A DNA stretch of 28,982 nucleotides from Folioceros fuciformis. Lineage: Eukaryota > Anthocerotophyta > Anthocerotopsida > Anthocerotales. Positions 22,483-28,982 of the stretch are shown here, piece by piece. The position numbers and the translations under genes are program-made. Under the pieces are notes generated by a model. It was given only the letters and a program-made list of their open reading frames with translations. It was not told where the DNA came from and ran no database searches. The number at the start of each line of letters is the position of its first letter. The stretch's first letter is position 1. The stretch lies in assembly GCA_049999805.1 (NCBI GenBank), contig JBNGIO010006373.1:393316-422297 (forward strand). The letters are read 5' to 3'.

Positions 22483-24296
22483 ATGGCTTGGGCGATGGCG
22501 GCGTCTGTCATCTCCACTGCGGTGATGTTTGGTGTTGCTGCGGAAGAGGCTGGAGCTGTGGAGACTGCCCCGGGTTTCACCTTTTCAACGCAGAAGGTGC
22601 AGGCGTTGCTCCTTGGGCTGTTCGTGGTGGTGGTGGGAGGGATTTTGGTCTCCACGTCTTCGCAGAAGAAGCTTAAGCTGCCCCCGGGCCCGGCAGCGGT
22701 TCCCATCTTCGGCAACTGGTTGCAGGTTGGAGACGACTTGAACCACAACACGCTGCTGTCATGGGCGAAGAAGTTCGGGGACTGTTTCTTGTTGCGGATG
22801 GGGCAACGAAACTTGGTGGTGATCTCGTCCCCGGAGCTGGCGAAGGAGGTGCTCCACACCCAGGGAGTGGAATTCGGGTCGCGCACAAGGAACGTGGTGT
22901 TCGATATCTTCACCGGCAATGGACAGGACATGGTGTTTACTGTCTACGGCGATCACTGGAGGAGGATGAGGCGGATAATGACTGTTCCCTTCTTCACCAG
23001 TAAGGTCGTGTCCACTCTGCGGGAGAGGTGGGAGAGGGAGGTGGACATCACCTTGGCCGACATCAAGAGTATGCAGGGAGCTAGTACCACGGGAATTGTG
23101 ATCAGGAGGCGCTTGCAGCTCATGATGTACAACTTTATGTACCTCATGATGTTCGATCGGAGGTTTACGGGTGAGGATGACGAGGTCTACAACAAGCTCA
23201 AGGTGTTGAACGCGGAGAGGAGCAGGCTGTCTCAGAGCTTCGAGTACAATTATGGGGATTTCATCCCGATTCTGAGGCCGTTTCTAAGGAAGTATTTGAA
23301 CCACTGCCGGTACATCAAGGAGAAGCGTCTCGGGCTCTTCAAGGATTACTTCCTTGATGAACGCAAGTAGGGGTTCCTCTTCAGGAGTGGTTGGCTTTTG
23401 CCGCAGCTCGTGGCTTTGGGACCTTAAACTTTGTTGGGTTTGCTGACCGGTGAGACTTTGACCTCCAGGAGGTTATTGAGTACCAAGGGAGTGGCCACTG
23501 AGAAGCTGGGGATGGACCACATCTTTGACGCCGAGAGAAATGGAGAGATCAACGAGGACAATGTGTTGTATATTGTCGAGAATATCAACGTTGCCGGTGG
23601 GTGTTGTGTACTGGAGCAAGCTGCATCCCGTGTGGTTGTTGCATTGACTGGTTTTAGTGTCTGACTTTCGTGAGTTGTGCCTCTTTCGCTGCAGCCATCG
23701 AGACGACTCTGTGGTCCATGGAGTGGGGTATTGCTGAACTGGTGAACCATCCCCACATTCAGACCAAGTTGAGGAATGAGCTTGACGCCGTGTTGGGTAA
23801 AGGGGTCCTTGTTACCGAACCAGACTTCGCGAGTGGAAAGCTGCCTTACCTGTCTGCCGTCGTGAAGGAAACTCTCAGGTTGCACATGGCTATTCCTCTT
23901 CTGGTGCCCCATATGAATCTTCACCAAGCGAAGCTCGCTGGCTATGACATCCCCGCTGAGAGCAAGATTCTCGTCAACGCCTGGTGGCTCGCCAACAACC
24001 CAGCAACTTGGAAGAAGCCAGAGGAGTTCAGGCCTGAGAGGTTTTTGGAGGAGGAGAAGGGTGTTGAAGCCAATGGGAATGATTTTCGGTTCCTCCCCTT
24101 CGGAGCGGGTCGGAGGAGTTGTCCTGGAATTATTCTGGCCTTGCCACTTTTGGGACTTGTGTTGGGAAGGTTGGTGCAGACATTCGAGCTGCAGACGCCT
24201 CCAGGCGTGGACAAGATCGACCTAACTGAGAATGCGGGCCAGTTCAGTCTGAGAATCCAAAATCATTCGACCGTGGTCGCGAAACCTCGACCGTGA
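22483..24296 (+). CDS. C4H: Cinnamate 4-hydroxylase (cytochrome P450 CYP73A)
   Basis: Three exons (22483-23366, 23469-23596, 23695-24296; introns 102 and 98 nt) give 537 residues. The two-intron structure is usual for CYP73A. It hydroxylates trans-cinnamate to p-coumarate with NADPH-P450 reductase at the ER, the second step of phenylpropanoid (lignin, flavonoid) synthesis. Visible motifs: one membrane anchor (~40-60, [16 protein letters not shown]), the Pro-rich hinge [20 protein letters not shown], the [19 protein letters not shown]-helix diagnostic of C4H (split by intron 2), the ExxR motif at E396/R399 (KETLR), PERF, and the heme loop [13 protein letters not shown] with Cys480. ATG 22483 sits in 'caccatggc', a strong context. 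Its N-terminus, before the anchor, is about 30 residues longer than in the common ~505-residue enzymes, as in class II C4Hs. Confidence 0.96.
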
Positions 24297-24371
24297 GGTT
24301 AACGTGTCCTGCTTGACTAGGTTAGGGTGTTAGTGTTTCGTTTAGAGGTTTGCAGAAGAACTCATTCTAGT

Positions 24372-24471
24372 NNNNNNNNNNNNNNNNNNNNNNNNNNNNN
24401 NNNNNNNNNNNNNNNNNNNNNNNNNNNNNNNNNNNNNNNNNNNNNNNNNNNNNNNNNNNNNNNNNNNNNNN
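24372..24471. other. Assembly gap, 100 N
   Basis: The run is exactly 100 N, the conventional placeholder for a gap of unknown size. The left flank ends in ttctagt and the right flank begins with ttctagt, so the flanks may overlap or abut a repeat. Confidence 0.99.
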
Positions 24472-25564
24472 TTCTAGTAGTGAACTCATAACAGGTTACC
24501 TGTTACCTCGAGAATGGACATGACTGAAGGTGATATTTCAACTTTAGGTTCAAATGTGAATGCTTTGCCCAATCAATTCACTTACGGCATGTGATGGCTG
24601 AAGCTTGTGTGACTGCTTGTCAATCGCAGTACAGCTCAAAATCCAAGGAGTTATTTATCGTGAACGGAGAATCACGTGGGACACATGAGTTAATAGACTT
24701 TTTTACATAAGCTATCCCTTCCACATCCTCACACTTCTGAACACTTTTCACTACCAAAATCCCTTAATGATATTTCTGTTCTGAACATTGTTTTATAAAT
24801 TATACGAGTCACACAACACGCGTAACTGTGGACGACGATACACTAAAATAACACTCCTCCTTCATAGGCTGGTAATTCACAAATAAGTACTAATTATATA
24901 TGTAAAATAGACCACGTGAAACGTGTGAGGATCCCGACCACACAATTGATTGGAGAAAAGATGATGACCAAGAACGTTCTAGTCAAGACCTAAGCAGAAA
25001 ATTGGATCATGTCACGAACTATTCCATCGTGACAATGACTCTATTTTCAATGTAAAATCTCTTTTCTTTCCTCACCCGTGCTTCTTGGAAAGCGAGAATC
25101 TGTTGCGATGGATTCAAGTTTCTGTCTCTAGTACACCTAATACAAGTTCCAGTTTGCAATGCCAGATTCGTGTCTCCACATCGCGATCACGTTGCTCCAC
25201 GGTGAGCATGTTCGACTAGGTCCTGTCTCCTCCACTTCCTGGTCGCGACCAAAATTGCAAGAAAAAAATCAGAAAGCCCTGCCATGACCATGGTTTGCGG
25301 CTTAGGCCTAGCCTCCATTACGTCGGAAGTCAGGCGTTGGTGTTTAACTCTTCCAGCAGTCCAGATTCCGGGAGCAAATCGGCTTCAACGCGCAATTGCG
25401 CAACCCCTCTACGTAGGGGCGTTTTCGACCTTACGAGTATCATGTACTGTAACGACCAGAACTGTTGTCGTTACTGGGCAGCAACCCATCGAAATCAGCT
25501 TACGCCATCCTCGCGAAGGCACATCGGATACTGCGGTTTGTGGACAGATTTCCTGAGGAGCCAG
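24472..25564. other. Intergenic region downstream of C4H
   Basis: 24480-25100 is AT-rich with no ORF. 25284-25594 has two overlapping plus-strand ORFs of 90 and 99 codons that run into the 3' end of the minus-strand gene. Neither shows a recognised motif, and I do not call them genes. Confidence 0.4.
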
Positions 25565-28500
25565 CTACGGCTTGGTCGCCCACCTAAACTGTAACCAATG
25601 AAACAATGAAGATATCGTTAGAGGAAAATTGGAGATCACAAACGTCATCAGTAGTGCATAGGGGTGCACACGAATTTCAGAACCTCCAGCAGGCCGGTCG
25701 GAAAATTTCAGCTGTCGACCCGTTTCGGACCGCTGTTTCCGATAATTCCGTGCGGATTTGATACCCATCACGGCAGCTCCAGCCATTACGACAACTCCAA
25801 CGATGGTCCGGATTAAAGCCGTTGAACGTCTGGGAGCAGCGCAAGGCTTGTCGGCACTCGCATAACACGGGTCTTCATCAACTGTGCTGCTGCTCTCAAC
25901 ACTTGAATCACAAACTGATGACTGTGTGTCTTCTGAAGACACAAGGCTACTTGAAAAGCATGACAGAAGTGCATCATACTTATCACTGGCCCTCATAGAA
26001 CATAAAAAGCAGTCTGCACAGGATCCAGCTTGTAGGCGCTCTCTGATCTCAGCCTCCACATCTGTACATCCATTTGGGTCAGGATTTTCGAACGTGACAT
26101 ATTTTCCCTATTCTGGGATTCAGAGATACTCCCAAACCGACACATACGGCAATCCCCAAAGGTGATTGAAGTGATTATCTTATCTATACGTCACAAAGTT
26201 ACCAGTTCGTGTGCGGTGGGAGGACCCACAGACGTCCCTGTGTAGACCGCTTGACGGTGCACTACGAGCATCCCACATTGAGGCTGTCACCTGCCGTCAA
26301 GTTAGGGGAACGGGTTGGATCAGATTTCGTGCAGCCAGCTTAGGGTGGACATCATAAGTTAAATGAGCTTCTGCGAAGAACACATGTAACAAGGGCTTAC
26401 GCGACATTGCTGAGGCCATGAAAACTCAGCGGCTGTTTCCTTCGTGGACAAAACACCTGCAGGGACAATGTGTTCTCCATCTTTTGACGATGTTAGCAGA
26501 CACAACGAGAACTTCCTAAGTTGACAGAGGAGTCTGTGTGACAACCCTGTCAGAAAGAAGGCAGCAGCGTGCATGCAATCCAACTTTTCTGTCCTAATGT
26601 GTTCCTGGTTCTGTCCTGGAGTGTACAAAATGTCGAAAGTACCGAGAAATACATCAGGATACTGTTGTAAGCACGCATGATGATGTTATGTTATGTTATG
26701 CTATGTTATGGGTACAGAATAGGAAGAATTACCGAGAAGCCTGTCTTCCAATTGGTATGGAACAACCACGTTGGTAAGCTTTGCATTCAACTCACAGAGA
26801 ATAGATTCCACGTCCTTCAGGAGCTGAACCTGCAAACGTTCCCAATCAAACAAGAGCCTGAACAAGAATCCATACCGCAAGTTTGAAGAAGCCAGTGAAT
26901 CGAAAAAACAGTTATACCTCATGGGGAGGCTTGTCACAAAATTCTTCAGCCTGCGAATCAGGCATACAAAGTTAAAGGCTAAGCCTCGAATGAGCTTGCT
27001 GAGATTCATGAACATTGTTTAACTCTCCTGCCTGTTCTACGAACCTGCTCAAGACGGGCATCCAAGCTCTGCACCACAACGGGCTTGCTCTCCTTCTCAG
27101 CAAGAACAATGCTTTCATCACAGGGTAGAGCTTCAAGCCCAGGAATACTGGAAAGACAGTTTCAGAACCGATTAGAATACATACTGCAATAACAAAAAAA
27201 TACCCAGTGCAGCGATCAATTGGAAAATTGCTGATGGAATTCCTGCCAGCCGGTTTAAGTAGAATTATTATCCAAGAAGGTTTTTTTGTACCTGCATTGT
27301 TTAGGGCTCCATTGGATAACACTGACGAAATCCAGATCGAAAGGGCTTTCTTCCTGGCTGAAGGAATCGCACTGCACAGTCATCTGCAAGTTGACGGCTT
27401 ACAATGCATCAGTTGCACGTTCATGTGATCCACACAACGTATCTTTCAATGTCTCTCGAACTCGGGAACATACCTTCAATTTGGCAAGACTAGACCCGTA
27501 CTTGGAGTTTGCTGCGTACACTGGATATTCCACAAGAACTTTAAAATCCCTCTCTTCAGAGAACTGCAGGCTCATCCGAAGAGAATACGTGACTGTTGTG
27601 CGTACAAGCTCCTACGTTCAGATTCCACAAGATAACAAGGACATAGTATTGCTGACCTCCTTTAAATCCACAGCAATGTGACCAGTTAAACCAGAGCTGC
27701 ATGCCTGGAAAAGAAGGCAGGAAGAATTAGAAACATTTTTCGAGTTGTGCTGTACCAGCGCAGCATGATTCTGCAAGAGAGGAAGTCTTACCTCATCTGC
27801 CAGCACGTTGCCAAGCACGAACAGACATTTCACAGCAGACACACAGCTTGTTAGATTTCACATCACACCAGGAGCCAACCAGTGCTGAACATAAGGACCT
27901 GATTTGCATCCACCATTTCTCAGCACACTTTCAGCTAATACAGCAACAACTAGGAAGGGATGTTATCATCAAAATCCATACCAATGTAGACATGAAGCTT
28001 CCCAAAGTCCTCAGGCTTTGCACATGTCATGCGACAGCTAAGTTGCTGGTCGATTAAACACTCGTCATGTATAATGTCAAAAGATCCGATTTCATGTTGC
28101 TCAGTACCGTAAAGCACGGTGATATTCAGCTGCCGTCTTGAGCTCGACTCAGACGCTTGTACCAAAGGTGTTGGTATCCAGGAGATCAGCTGAAAATCCA
28201 GCAAAAACTGGTAGACGGGAGCCAATTGCCCTATAGCTGGATGGGTTAACCCCTCGACAACCATGGTTACAGAGTACCGTAGCAGAGCATCTCAGCACAT
28301 GATGCCTCCCTGTAATTGTCCAAGTGAATGGCTCCACCTAAACAGAATGAACCCAAGATGATGGCAAGCCTGCGCAAAGCAGCACTAAATGTTCACAACG
28401 TTGAATTCCAAATCATACCCCTCATTAGAGGCCCTAAAAGCCAACTACAGGATTCGTTTCGAACGTACTGCTAGGGACTTGTGGCTTGTCGCTAAGCTTG

Positions 28501-28769
28501 CGAACACTCAAACGAGGAGCGCTCTCTCAAAGCGCTAACTGCCTCGTTGAATCGGCTGTCAGGCACCCCCGGCAAAGCACTCCGTCGTCACTCGGCTACC
28601 ACGCTGGAATCCTCGTCATCCTAGCACCCCGGGATGACTTGAAAGTAAACATCCACCTGAACACAGGGGGCACTGCGCACCTGTGACAGACTCCTTCCAC
28701 CAATACTGTCGATCTATTTTCCAGTCGCGACGGTGGGGTGTGAACCTGAAGCGCTTCACAGTCTACCAT
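25565..28769 (-). CDS. Multi-exon gene of unrecognised function encoding a protein with C-terminal hydrophobic segments
   Basis: Read on the minus strand, consecutive GT-AG exons agree in phase: 28278-28337, 27982-28207, then 27657-27704, 27474-27611, 27292-27383, 27045-27147, 26918-26950, 26733-26829, 26401-26546, 25565-26107. The first coding exon is probably 28681-28769 (ATG 28769, MVDCEALQVHTPP). Its link to 28337 is unresolved; a 16-nt exon at 28540-28555 would fit. One exon ending at 27792 (donor GTAAGA) has no phase-compatible start. The intron 27612-27656 is only 45 nt. The product is roughly 530 residues. The N-terminal half looks beta-rich (FTWTITGRHHVLRC, RRQLNITVLYG). The middle is acidic and helical (SLDARLEQAEEFCDKPP, LLKDVESILCELNAKL). 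A Cys pair follows (CADCFLC). Then come a Ser-rich linker, a likely membrane span (25760-25819) with a basic flank (KSARNYRKQRS), and a second hydrophobic stretch (25589-25660). I do not recognise the family. Confidence 0.6.
26686..26710. repeat. (TTATG)n microsatellite
   Basis: Five TTATG-type units, one with a C, lie inside the intron 26547-26732 of the minus-strand gene, close to its donor side. Confidence 0.9.
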
Positions 28770-28982
28770 GCGGGATGTAAGAAACTGGAGACCAGACGAG
28801 CAGGAGGAGTGTATGCGTCCATGGTAAAAAGCTGGCACCATTGAGGAAAAGCGGGAGTGAACAATCGGCGGAAAGGACTGAAGCAACAATCTGCACCCCT
28901 GCCAAAAGTTAAGAGGACCACAAGAACTGTTTGTAAGCGCTCTGAAAGAGCCGTTGAGGCTGATCCGCTCTCGCTACCACAC

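Noticed and set aside
22392-22931. 179-codon minus-strand ORF
   Set aside because: It is the antisense shadow of C4H exon 1, which has GC-rich third positions.
25284-25594. Two overlapping plus-strand ORFs of 90 and 99 codons downstream of C4H
   Set aside because: They compete in different frames, show no recognised motif, and run into the 3' end of the minus-strand gene.

Overview
The window is nuclear DNA of a land plant. It carries a cinnamate 4-hydroxylase (CYP73A) gene, a plant-type subtilase, an orthologue of the plant cyclophilin CYP23, a plant-type FAN1 nuclease with a HIRAN domain, and an F-box gene. Genes are split by GT-AG introns of mostly 67-180 nt. Such short introns and close gene spacing suggest a non-seed plant with compact genes (lycophyte, hornwort or similar). 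That placement is an inference; the species cannot be read from the sequence. A run of exactly 100 N at 24372-24471 marks a scaffold join.

Layout. 1-7000 is an AT-rich, repeat-rich arm. It holds the end of a Ty3-like retroelement protease ORF, a degenerate ~200-bp tandem repeat (2265-2935), an 83-bp duplication, and one likely gene: a small RING-H2 protein (5018-5602). The putative 5'UTR intron of that gene consists almost entirely of a 42-bp minisatellite. At about 7.0-7.1 kb the composition switches to GC-rich. 7080-8720 has no recognisable gene but has a 28-bp tandem repeat. 8723-12010 is a 10-exon subtilase (776 aa, reading frame closed across all junctions). 12011-13993 is intergenic, with a tRNA-like box A, a 34-bp triplicate and an AT-rich island. 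13994-14787 is CYP23 (2 exons, 237 aa). It converges on an intronless F-box gene (14949-16301, minus). An 887-bp divergent promoter region with three E2F-like sites separates the F-box gene from FAN1 (17189-21636, 14 exons, 1091 aa). 22483-24296 is C4H (3 exons, 537 aa). 25565 to about 28769 on the minus strand is a multi-exon gene of unrecognised function. It encodes a protein with hydrophobic C-terminal segments; most exon phases agree, but two junctions near its 5' half do not resolve.

The genes do not form one pathway. C4H is the second step of phenylpropanoid metabolism. FAN1 is a structure-specific nuclease for interstrand-crosslink repair. The subtilase and CYP23 are secretory-pathway proteins, and the F-box and RING proteins belong to ubiquitin ligation. 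I see no operon, CRISPR or prokaryotic system. The least explained items are the unknown minus-strand gene, the RING gene with its repeat-built intron and repeated C-terminus, and the Cys/Ser-rich insertion in the FAN1 nuclease domain.
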